From Acidimicrobiia bacterium (GTDB lineage: Bacteria > Actinomycetota > Acidimicrobiia > Spongiisociales > JAHEDJ01), in contig JAUVQS010000027.1 of NCBI GenBank assembly GCA_030598025.1, positions 1 to 13,476 of the forward strand: DNA of 13,476 bases, read 5' to 3'. Shown in pieces: positions 7,639 to 13,443 of the stretch (position 1 is its first letter; every line of letters begins with the position of its first letter). Under the pieces are notes generated by a model. It did no database searches. It saw nothing but the letters and a program-made list of their open reading frames with translations, and had not been told where the DNA came from. The position numbers and the translations under genes are program-made.

Positions 7639-8880
7639 ATGATTGATCAAATGGGCTCCAACGCACGGAATGCGGCGCGCGTGCTCGCGACGCTGGATCC
7701 TTCGACCAAGAACGACGTTCTAGCTGCAATGGCCGTCGAACTCGAGAGTCGAAGCGATCAGATACTGGCGGAGAACGCCCAGGACATGGAGGACGCTCGC
7801 GCTCAGGGAATCAGCGGAGCTCTGCTGGATCGCCTGGCTCTCAACCCGGATCGGGTGACGGCCATAGCGAACGGATTGCGGAAGGTGGCGAACTTGCCCG
7901 ATCCGGTGGGCTCGGTCACCGGTGGATGGACCCTTTTGAACGGCATCAGACTGGAGCGGGTGCGCGTCCCGCTCGGCGTGGTCGCGATCATCTATGAGGC
8001 GAGGCCGAACGTCACGGCGGACGCGGCGGGTCTCTGTTTCAAGTCCGGCAACGCCGCCATCTTGCGCGGCTCGTCGTACACCCTCCGATCGAACAACGCG
8101 ATCGCAGATGCGCTTCGGGCGGCACTTCACTCGCATGGTTTGCCACAAGATTCGATTCAACTCGTGCAAGACACCAGTCGTCAGGCGGCGACCGCTCTAA
8201 TGCGGGCGAAGGGGTGGGTCGACTTGCTGGTACCGCGTGGAGGGCCCGGCCTCATTGCCGCCATCGAGGAGCAGGCAACCGTGCCGTTTGTGATCGATGG
8301 CGCCGGCAACTGCCACGTTTATGTTGATGCATCGGCGGATCTGGCCATGGCGGCCGATATCGCCTTCAACGCCAAGACACATAGGCCCGGTGTGTGTAAC
8401 GCTGCGGAGAAACTGGTGGTGCACCAGGACGTGGCCGCAGAGTTTCTGCCCGTCATTGCCGGCCGTCTCGAGGATTTCGGCGTCGAGTTGAGAGGTGACG
8501 CCGCTGCGATGGCGATCCTCCCGAACATGATTGCTGCCACCGACGAGGACTGGCCGACCGAGTACCTGGATTTGATTATGGCGATCAAGGTCGTCTCGTC
8601 GTTCGAGAAGGCGATCGATCATATTCGGGAGTATTCGAGCGGCCATACTGAGGCCATTGTGACGGAAGATCTTGGGGCGGCCGACCGGTTCGTTCGGGAG
8701 ACCGACAGTGCCGTCGTTATGGTGAATGCTTCAACCCGGTTCACCGACGGCGAGGAGTTCGGGTTCGGAGCTGAGATCGGCATCTCCACCCAGAAGCTCC
8801 ATGTGCGAGGTCCGATGGGGCTCGAGGCTCTCACGACAGAAAAGTATGTGTTGCATGGGGAAGGTCAGATTCGTTCATGA
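7639..8880 (+). CDS. proA: Glutamate-5-semialdehyde dehydrogenase (gamma-glutamyl phosphate reductase)
   Basis: NADPH-dependent enzyme that reduces the ProB product gamma-glutamyl phosphate to glutamate semialdehyde, which cyclises on the way to proline. It has the aldehyde-dehydrogenase fold. Landmarks are VPLGVVAIIYEARPNVTADA, the LVPRGGPGLI segment, and the catalytic cysteine C253 in NAKTHRPGVCN (244-254). The tail KLHVRGPMGLEALTTEKYV is typical of ProA. Length 413 is close to E. coli ProA (417). The ATG has little Shine-Dalgarno before it (CCGGA), and Met5 is an alternative start. The last codons overlap the next gene by 4 nt (ATGA), placing proA at the head of a proA-MoxR-VWA operon. Confidence 0.97.
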   Translation: MIDQMGSNARNAARVLATLDPSTKNDVLAAMAVELESRSDQILAENAQDMEDARAQGISGALLDRLALNPDRVTAIANGLRKVANLPDPVGSVTGGWTLLNGIRLERVRVPLGVVAIIYEARPNVTADAAGLCFKSGNAAILRGSSYTLRSNNAIADALRAALHSHGLPQDSIQLVQDTSRQAATALMRAKGWVDLLVPRGGPGLIAAIEEQATVPFVIDGAGNCHVYVDASADLAMAADIAFNAKTHRPGVCNAAEKLVVHQDVAAEFLPVIAGRLEDFGVELRGDAAAMAILPNMIAATDEDWPTEYLDLIMAIKVVSSFEKAIDHIREYSSGHTEAIVTEDLGAADRFVRETDSAVVMVNASTRFTDGEEFGFGAEIGISTQKLHVRGPMGLEALTTEKYVLHGEGQIRS

Positions 8881-9731
8881 TTTCCTTCGCTGAACCAGGC
8901 GAGGTCAAGACCGCACTCGAAGAAGCCAAGTATCTGGCCGACGATCGTATAGCTCAAGTGGTGTTTCTGGCCGAGCGGCTTGGCAAGCCCGTCTTGATCG
9001 AGGGGCCGGCCGGCGTCGGCAAGACTGAACTCGCCAAAGCGCTGGCCGTTGTCCATCAGCGTCGGTTGATTCGCCTGCAGTGCTATGAGGGTCTGGACGA
9101 ATCGAAGGCTCTCTACGAGTGGAACTACAAGAAGCAGTTGCTGCGCATCCAGGCCGACCAGGGATCCGATTGGAGTCAGCTTGAAGAGGACATCTTCAGT
9201 GAGGATTATCTGCTCACCCGACCGTTGCTCGAGGCGATCGCCACCGAGGAGCCGGTCGTGCTGCTGATCGACGAGATCGATCGGGTTGAAGTCGAAACGG
9301 AAGCGCTGCTCCTCGAAGTCCTCTCTGAGTTTCAGGTATCGATCCCCGAGTTGGGAACAGTCCAGGCGACTTCTCAGCCATTGGTACTGCTGACCTCGAA
9401 CAACACCCGCGAGTTGTCGGAGGCGCTGAAGCGCCGGTGTCTCTTCCTTCACATCGGATACCCAACTGTGGATCGTGAGAAGCAGATCTTGCTGGCCAGG
9501 GTCGAGGGCGTCACGGAACATCTCGCAGAGCAGGTGGCGCGTATCGTTCGGAGTGTTCGCAGCTTCGATCTCAAGAAGGCTCCATCGGTGTCGGAGTCGA
9601 TCGATTGGGCGAGGACCCTCATCACTCTTGGGGTGGCAGAAGTCGAAGCGGCGGATGTCACCGACACCCTTCACGTGCTTCTCAAGTATCAGACCGACAT
9701 AGAGCGAGTGGCCAAAGAACTAGAGATCTAG
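8877..9731 (+). CDS. MoxR/CoxD-type AAA+ ATPase
   Basis: AAA+ ATPase of the MoxR group, whose members act with VWA proteins as chaperones that remodel or load cofactors into client complexes. Walker A is GPAGVGKT (43-50, K49), Walker B is LLIDEID (129-135, D132/E133), and the sensor-1 strand reads LTSNNTRELSEALKRR; a helical lid fills the rest. Length 284 is typical of the short CoxD-like members. It starts on the ATGA overlap with proA, and the VWA gene follows after 9 nt. CoxD-CoxE pairs serve CO dehydrogenase in carboxydotrophs, but no CO-dehydrogenase subunit gene lies in the window, so the client is unknown. From memory, a similar ATPase-VWA pair follows proA in mycobacteria. Confidence 0.9.
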   Translation: MISFAEPGEVKTALEEAKYLADDRIAQVVFLAERLGKPVLIEGPAGVGKTELAKALAVVHQRRLIRLQCYEGLDESKALYEWNYKKQLLRIQADQGSDWSQLEEDIFSEDYLLTRPLLEAIATEEPVVLLIDEIDRVEVETEALLLEVLSEFQVSIPELGTVQATSQPLVLLTSNNTRELSEALKRRCLFLHIGYPTVDREKQILLARVEGVTEHLAEQVARIVRSVRSFDLKKAPSVSESIDWARTLITLGVAEVEAADVTDTLHVLLKYQTDIERVAKELEI

Positions 9732-9740
9732 GTCGGTCTG

Positions 9741-11216
9741 ATGCTGCTCGACGTACTCACCGGCTTCATCGAGGAGTTGCGGTCGGCCGGCGTTCCGGTG
9801 TCGATGGTTGAGGCGATCGATGCCACTGAGGCGCTTCGCTACACCGACCTCGGTGATCGCGCCGCCTTCCGGTCCACTCTCGAAGCAACGCTCGTCAAGA
9901 ACGTTCGGCACCTGGAAGCGTTCGGGACGGCCTTCGACGTCTACTTCGCGCACCACCGACCCGAACCGAATGCGACCGATGGCAACGGCTCGTCGCGCAA
10001 GACGGAGCCGGTTTCCGGCGAAGGCGGTCGGTCCGGTACGGGAGGCGAGGGAGATCTCGATGAACTGCTCGAAGCTCTCTTCCAGGCGCTGTTGTCCGAA
10101 GACCTGGCCGGAATGAGGGCACTGGTCCGTCAAGCGGTCGACGATTACGCCGGTATCGAACCAGGTCGCCCGGTGGGCGGTACCTACTACCTCTATCGGA
10201 CCCTCCGTCGGCTTGGTGTCGACGGCCTGCTGGAAAGACTTCTCGAAGCCGAGGACGGCCAGGGCCGGTCCGCCCTCGAAGACCGGCTGGTGCGAGACGA
10301 GTTCGAGGAGCGGATCGAGCAACTGCGCGAGGAGATCAGAGACGAGATTCGACGGCGATTGGTCGCCGACCGGGGTCGCGAGGCAGTGGCCAAGACGTTG
10401 CGCAAGCCTCTGCTCGAAGATGTGGATTTGATGCATGCCGCCAGAGCCGATCTCGCTCAGCTCGAGCAAGTCATCAATCCGCTAGCTCGCAAGCTCGCGG
10501 CGCGGCTGGCGCATAAGCGCCGGCTTCGGAGATCGGGTCGGTTGGACTTCAGAAGGACCATGCGCCGATCCCTGTCGACGGGTGGTGTGCCGATTGATCC
10601 CCAGTTCCGCGCTCCTCATCCGATCAAGCCTGAGATCTTCCTGTTGTGTGACATTTCCGGATCGATGGCGACCTTCGCTCGATTCACGTTGCAGTTCATG
10701 TATGCGATGTCGAGCCAGTTCTCGAAGGTTCGATCGTTTGCCTTTATCGATGCGCTCGATGAGATCACGCCCTACCTCGGGGTTGGAACCGACTTCCCGC
10801 ACGCATTAGACCGAATCTCGACGGAGGCCGAAGTCGTTTGGATCGACGGCCACTCCGACTACGGCAGGTCCCTGGACCAGTTCTGGACCCGCTTCGGCGG
10901 CCAATTGACCCGTCGCTCGACGGTGATCATCACGGGTGACGCAAGAAACAACTACAGGGACGTCAACAGCACGATCGTTCCCCAACTCGTTGAAGTATCC
11001 CGCGCCGTCTATTGGCTCAACCCGGAACCTGAAGCCTACTGGGACACCGGCGACTCGGTCATGAGCGCGTATGGACGCCATTGCACGGGTGCTTATGAGG
11101 TGCGAAACCTTCGCCAATTGGAAGCATTTGTCGAGCAGATCGCGCTTCCGCCGATCGGTCGAGTCGCTCGCCCGGTGCCTCACGAGCCCGGCCCTGGGCG
11201 TTTCTGGAAGAGATAG
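9741..11216 (+). CDS. VWA domain protein, CoxE-like
   Basis: Partner-type protein of MoxR ATPases. The N-terminal half (1-290) is mostly helical and charged: a conserved-looking head (1-76), a Gly/Ser-rich linker (about 77-105), then an Arg/Glu-rich helical stretch (about 180-270). It leads into the CoxE-family segment RLDFRRTMRRSLSTGGVP (267-284). The VWA domain starts at about 297 with FLLCDISGSMA. The metal-site motif DxSxS is D304/S306/S308, and a later acidic position is D400 in ITGDARNNYRD. The usual MIDAS Thr may be replaced by S372 in HSDYGRSL, by my hand alignment. No signal peptide or membrane helix is evident, so it is probably cytoplasmic. It is the last gene of the proA operon. 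Confidence 0.88.
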   Translation: MLLDVLTGFIEELRSAGVPVSMVEAIDATEALRYTDLGDRAAFRSTLEATLVKNVRHLEAFGTAFDVYFAHHRPEPNATDGNGSSRKTEPVSGEGGRSGTGGEGDLDELLEALFQALLSEDLAGMRALVRQAVDDYAGIEPGRPVGGTYYLYRTLRRLGVDGLLERLLEAEDGQGRSALEDRLVRDEFEERIEQLREEIRDEIRRRLVADRGREAVAKTLRKPLLEDVDLMHAARADLAQLEQVINPLARKLAARLAHKRRLRRSGRLDFRRTMRRSLSTGGVPIDPQFRAPHPIKPEIFLLCDISGSMATFARFTLQFMYAMSSQFSKVRSFAFIDALDEITPYLGVGTDFPHALDRISTEAEVVWIDGHSDYGRSLDQFWTRFGGQLTRRSTVIITGDARNNYRDVNSTIVPQLVEVSRAVYWLNPEPEAYWDTGDSVMSAYGRHCTGAYEVRNLRQLEAFVEQIALPPIGRVARPVPHEPGPGRFWKR

Positions 11217-11263
11217 AGTCCACTAGTCATTCCGTGTTTTCTTTGCATAGTCAGGATTCGGCG

Positions 11264-11303
11264 TAAAGGTGGTCGGTCCGGCCGTCGATATCAAGATTGA
11301 CGG
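11264..11303 (+). promoter_or_regulatory. Upstream region of the receiver gene: sigma-28-like boxes and a hairpin
   Basis: In the 170-nt gap before the receiver gene, TAAA (11264-11267) is followed after 16 nt by GTCGATAT (11284-11291). This is 6 of 8 to the GCCGATAA box of FliA/WhiG-type sigma factors, whose usual spacer is 15-16. The second box overlaps an 8-bp hairpin, CCGTCGAT (11282-11289) with ATTGACGG (11296-11303), which contains one G-U pair. A smaller inverted repeat CCTTA/TAAGG is at 11321-11339. The hairpin could instead end the proA operon, though no U-run follows. All of this is by eye. Confidence 0.25.
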
Positions 11304-11386
11304 GTAGAGCGAAGATCAGTCCTTATCTCATCCGTAAGGCTCGCCGACAGGTGAGTTCAGTCAGAAGTTTGTTCGAGGAGTGAGTT

Positions 11387-11785
11387 GTGGCACAACGAGT
11401 GCTGGTGGTTGAAGACTCGGCGGTGATTCGCCGTCTGATCGAAGTTTGTCTTCGACCTGCCAGTCTCGAGGTGACCATGCGCGAGGACGGACCGCAGGGC
11501 CTCGAAGCCGCGATCAACGATCAACCGGATCTTCTCGTTCTCGACATTGGCCTCCCCGAGATGGACGGTTGGGAAGTGCTGGATCGACTCCGCTCGGATC
11601 AGCGGACCAAGGATCTCCCCGTTCTTGTACTCACCGCCCACGCGGAAGAAGAGTCCCGCAGGCGGGCAGATGAGGGTGGAGCAGACGCTTTCGTTACGAA
11701 ACCCTTCCAACCCAACGATTTCCGACAGGAAGTTCTAAATCTCCTGGCCCGTCCCCGGGCCGGGGTGATCATCGCCGGTTCGTAG
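11387..11785 (+). CDS. Single-domain response regulator (CheY-like receiver)
   Basis: Stand-alone phospho-receiver. All catalytic positions are present: acidic pair E9/D10 (LVVEDS), phosphorylation site D53 (LLVLDIGLPEMDGWE), Thr83 (LTAH) and Lys105 (VTKPF). There is no DNA-binding or enzymatic output domain; the last residues (about 122-132, RPRAGVIIAGS) are a short tail. It must therefore act through protein contacts or as a phosphorelay intermediate. No histidine kinase or chemotaxis gene is nearby, so it is an orphan. The GTG start has AGGAG 6 nt upstream and fits the family N-terminus MAQRVLVVEDS. Flanked by 170-nt and 168-nt gaps, so probably transcribed alone. Confidence 0.93.
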   Translation: MAQRVLVVEDSAVIRRLIEVCLRPASLEVTMREDGPQGLEAAINDQPDLLVLDIGLPEMDGWEVLDRLRSDQRTKDLPVLVLTAHAEEESRRRADEGGADAFVTKPFQPNDFRQEVLNLLARPRAGVIIAGS

Positions 11786-11866
11786 TTCGAATTTGACCTA
11801 TTCCTGAGGCGACCGGAGCCAAAGCCCGACCGCTCGATGCTGAGCATTTCCTGGTGATTTCCCGGG

Positions 11867-11895
11867 TTCGCCTCCTGTCCAGGAGCGAGTAAATT
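11867..11895 (+). promoter_or_regulatory. Candidate promoter for gap
   Basis: TAAATT (11890-11895) fits the TANNNT -10 pattern, 4 of 6 to TATAAT. It is preceded after 17 nt by a weak -35, TTCGCC (11867-11872, 3 of 6). It would give a leader of roughly 50 nt carrying the Shine-Dalgarno hairpin. The rest of the 168-nt gap holds an 11-nt palindrome, ATGCTGAGCAT (11837-11847), and a short inverted repeat CTCCT/AGGAG (11872-11885). Confidence 0.35.
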
Positions 11896-11937
11896 GGCTT
11901 CGTTGGGGGATACCTCTACCGCGATACCAGTTGTCTT

Positions 11938-11951
11938 GTCCTCAGGAGGAC
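11938..11951 (+). promoter_or_regulatory. gap Shine-Dalgarno inside a perfect inverted repeat
   Basis: The strong ribosome-binding site AGGAGGA (11944-11950) sits 3 nt before the gap ATG and forms the 3' arm of GTCCTC-AG-GAGGAC (11938-11951). As RNA this folds into a 5-bp stem with a CAGG loop and would hide part of the Shine-Dalgarno. The stem is small and a ribosome could melt it, so control is possible rather than shown. Confidence 0.45.
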
Positions 11952-11953
11952 TC

Positions 11954-12955
11954 ATGAAAGTAGCCATCAATGGTTTCGGGCGCATCGGACGTGCAGTTTT
12001 TCGGATCATCGCCGAGCGCAATGATCCAGATCTGCAGGTCGTGGCGGTCAATGATCTGACCGACGACGACGCTCTCGCTCATCTGCTCAAGTACGACACC
12101 GTCTTTGGCCAGTTCAAAGGCGAGATCGAGGTTGGCGACGGTGTGATGAAGGCCGGTGGCCAGACCGTCGCGATGCTCATGGAGCGCGACCCTGGTGCCC
12201 TGCCGTGGAAAGAACTCGGCGTTGACGTTGTTGTCGAGTCAACCGGCGTGTTCCGCGATCGGGCCTCACTGGAGAAGCATCTTGAAGCGGGTGCCTCGCG
12301 TGTTCTGCTGACCGTTCCTGCCAAGGACCCGGTCGACGCCACCGTGGTTCTCGGCGTCAACGGCGAAACCATGACCGCCGACGCCAAACTCGTCTCGAAC
12401 GCATCGTGCACGACCAATTGCCTGGCTCCGCTCGTGAAGGTTCTCGATGACGCCTTTGGAGTTGAACGCGGAGTAATGACGACCGTTCACGCCTACACCA
12501 ATGATCAGAGCATCGCCGACAGTCCCCACTCGGACCTTCGTCGTGCCCGTCATGCGGCCGCCAATATCATTCCGACCACCACCGGTGCGGCCCGGGCAGT
12601 CGGCCAGGTGATTCCACATCTCGAGGGCAAACTCGACGGAATGGCCATGCGAGTACCCGTTCCAGATGGGTCGATCGTCGACCTTGTGGCCGAGTTGAAG
12701 ACCGACGTCACCGAAGATCAGGTCAACGCCGCGTTCAAGGCTGCCTCGGAAGGCGAGTTGAAAGGGATCCTCGAGTACACGGACGATCCGATCGTCTCGT
12801 CTGACGTCATTGGTAATCCGCACTCGAGCATCTTCGATTCCCAACTGACCACCGTCATGGACGGCAACATGGTGAAGGTCGTCTCCTGGTACGACAACGA
12901 GTGGGGTTACTCCAGTCGTGTTGTCGACATGCTCGCTGTGATGGCAGATCAGTAG
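11954..12955 (+). CDS. gap: Glyceraldehyde-3-phosphate dehydrogenase, NAD-type
   Basis: Glycolytic enzyme that oxidises and phosphorylates glyceraldehyde-3-phosphate to 1,3-bisphosphoglycerate. The N-terminus MKVAINGFGRIGR is the NAD-binding loop. D34 (AVNDLTD) is the acidic residue that favours NAD over NADP, and the DSPH segment keeps the Pro of NAD-type enzymes. Catalytic C152 lies in SNASCTTNC and H179 in TVHAYTNDQ. The C-terminus SWYDNEWGYSSRVVDM is typical. Length 333 is normal. The frame stays open upstream to a TTG at 11894, but this ATG matches the family start and has AGGAGGA 3 nt before it. Usual glycolytic partners (pgk, tpiA) are not immediately downstream; 521 bases of gene-free repeats follow. 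Confidence 0.97.
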   Translation: MKVAINGFGRIGRAVFRIIAERNDPDLQVVAVNDLTDDDALAHLLKYDTVFGQFKGEIEVGDGVMKAGGQTVAMLMERDPGALPWKELGVDVVVESTGVFRDRASLEKHLEAGASRVLLTVPAKDPVDATVVLGVNGETMTADAKLVSNASCTTNCLAPLVKVLDDAFGVERGVMTTVHAYTNDQSIADSPHSDLRRARHAAANIIPTTTGAARAVGQVIPHLEGKLDGMAMRVPVPDGSIVDLVAELKTDVTEDQVNAAFKAASEGELKGILEYTDDPIVSSDVIGNPHSSIFDSQLTTVMDGNMVKVVSWYDNEWGYSSRVVDMLAVMADQ

Positions 12956-12977
12956 ACACGTACAACGTACACCGTAT

Positions 12978-13005
12978 TGAGGGGGCAGCGAAAGCTGCCC
13001 CCTCA
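12978..13005 (+). terminator. Strong hairpin terminator of gap, no U-run
   Basis: TGAGGGGGCAGC (12978-12989) and GCTGCCCCCTCA (12994-13005) form a perfect 12-bp stem closed by a GAAA (GNRA-type) tetraloop, starting 22 nt after the gap stop. No U-tract follows; the heptamer array begins on the last base of the stem. U-less hairpins are common at actinobacterial gene ends. Its GCCCCCTCAG (12997-13006) recurs exactly at 13227-13236 in the nearby repeat module, so it may be of repeat origin. Confidence 0.7.
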
Positions 13006-13026
13006 GGTACCAGGTACCAGGTACCA
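13005..13026 (+). repeat. Heptamer tandem repeat, left array (AGGTACC x3)
   Basis: Three perfect copies of AGGTACC in tandem plus one further base. It abuts the gap hairpin on the left and the left inverted repeat of the 417-bp unit on the right, two bases away. It runs in the same orientation as the right array at the window end. Confidence 0.9.
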
Positions 13027-13142
13027 CGAAGATATGCGGATAGGTGCCTCGATCCTCCTCTGGGTTCGCTGCGCTCACCAATCTCCCCCGCACCTGGTGT
13101 TCTGTCGCGGCTTGGATCCGACACCCTCTGCTCCCAGAACGT

Positions 13143-13202
13143 CCTCCACCAGCGTCGGCTGGGGGAGGTGACGGCAAGCTGATGCTTGCCGGCGGAGGGG
13201 CC
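13143..13202 (+). repeat. REP-like double-hairpin module, copy A
   Basis: Two hairpins in tandem. CCTCCACCAGC (13143-13153) pairs with GCTGGGGGAGG (13158-13168), one mismatch in 11, loop GTCG. CGGCAAGC (13172-13179) pairs perfectly with GCTTGCCG (13184-13191), loop TGAT. The module ends in GGAGGGGCC. The order of parts (stem ending GGGGGAG, then TGnC, second stem, GAGGGG-C) matches the reverse complement of copy B. Confidence 0.65.
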
Positions 13203-13225
13203 GCTATACCACCAAGAACTAACTG

Positions 13226-13275
13226 GGCCCCCTCAGTTCGGCTGCGCCGGACAGCTCCCCCGCCAGCGGGAGAGC
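13226..13275 (-). repeat. REP-like double-hairpin module, copy B (inverted)
   Basis: Reverse-oriented counterpart of copy A. It begins GGCCCCCTCA. The first stem is GTTCGGC (13236-13242) with GCCGGAC (13246-13252), one G-U pair, loop TGC. The second stem is GCTCCCCCGC (13254-13263) with GCGGGAGAGC (13266-13275), one mismatch, CA in the centre. Arms differ in sequence from copy A but keep the architecture and the G-rich ends, as in REP/BIME-type pairs. Confidence 0.6.
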
Positions 13276-13362
13276 ACGTTCAAAGCTAGATTCCCTCGCT
13301 CCCGCATGTGTTGCACATTTCCGCGACAGGACACCGCACCCGAGGGAGGCCGCTCGAAAGGT

Positions 13363-13387
13363 GGCTCAACCCCGAATTCGGGGAGCC
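13363..13387. repeat. Palindrome CCCCGAATTCGGGG with outer arms
   Basis: A perfect 14-nt palindrome (13370-13383). It is extended by GGCT (13363-13366) pairing with AGCC (13384-13387) across a 3-nt bulge, giving an 11-bp interrupted stem. It lies inside the 417-bp unit near its right end. It could act as a terminator for whatever lies on either side, or be part of the repeat fold. Confidence 0.5.
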
Positions 13388-13443
13388 GTCCTACTCCTCC
13401 GAGGCAGGTTCGAGGGGGGGCGATTAACCTATCCGCGCGTCTT

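Noticed and set aside
8865..9674. 269-codon open frame on the minus strand opposite the MoxR gene
   Set aside because: Antisense shadow of GC-rich codon bias: the plus-strand frame has full AAA+ motifs, while this one has no recognisable domain and no fitting ribosome-binding site.
8877..11216. CO-dehydrogenase (cox) cluster
   Set aside because: Only CoxD/CoxE-like genes are present; no large, medium or small CO-dehydrogenase subunit or cofactor genes are seen, so assignment to CO oxidation is unsupported.
11753..11765. CCCCGGGCCGGGG inverted repeat as a terminator of the receiver gene
   Set aside because: It lies inside the last codons of the receiver gene with only a four-pair stem around a 5-nt loop and no U-run; such GC palindromes are common at this base composition.
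11894..11953. TTG start that would add 20 residues to GAPDH
   Set aside because: The family N-terminus MKVAINGFGRIG begins at the ATG at 11954, which has AGGAGGA just upstream; the extension resembles no GAPDH and overlaps the candidate -10 box.
12266..13177. 303-codon minus-strand frame across gap and the repeats
   Set aside because: It crosses the gap terminator hairpin and heptamer array and is antisense to GAPDH; composition fits a shadow.
13044..13289. 81-codon frame inside the 417-bp unit
   Set aside because: The Pro/Gly/Ala-rich product follows from the hairpin repeats, there is no ribosome-binding site, and the frame runs through both REP-like modules.
13401..13425. GGTTCGA resembling a tRNA T-loop
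   Set aside because: The flanking bases cannot form a T-stem, and no acceptor, D or anticodon arm is found upstream.
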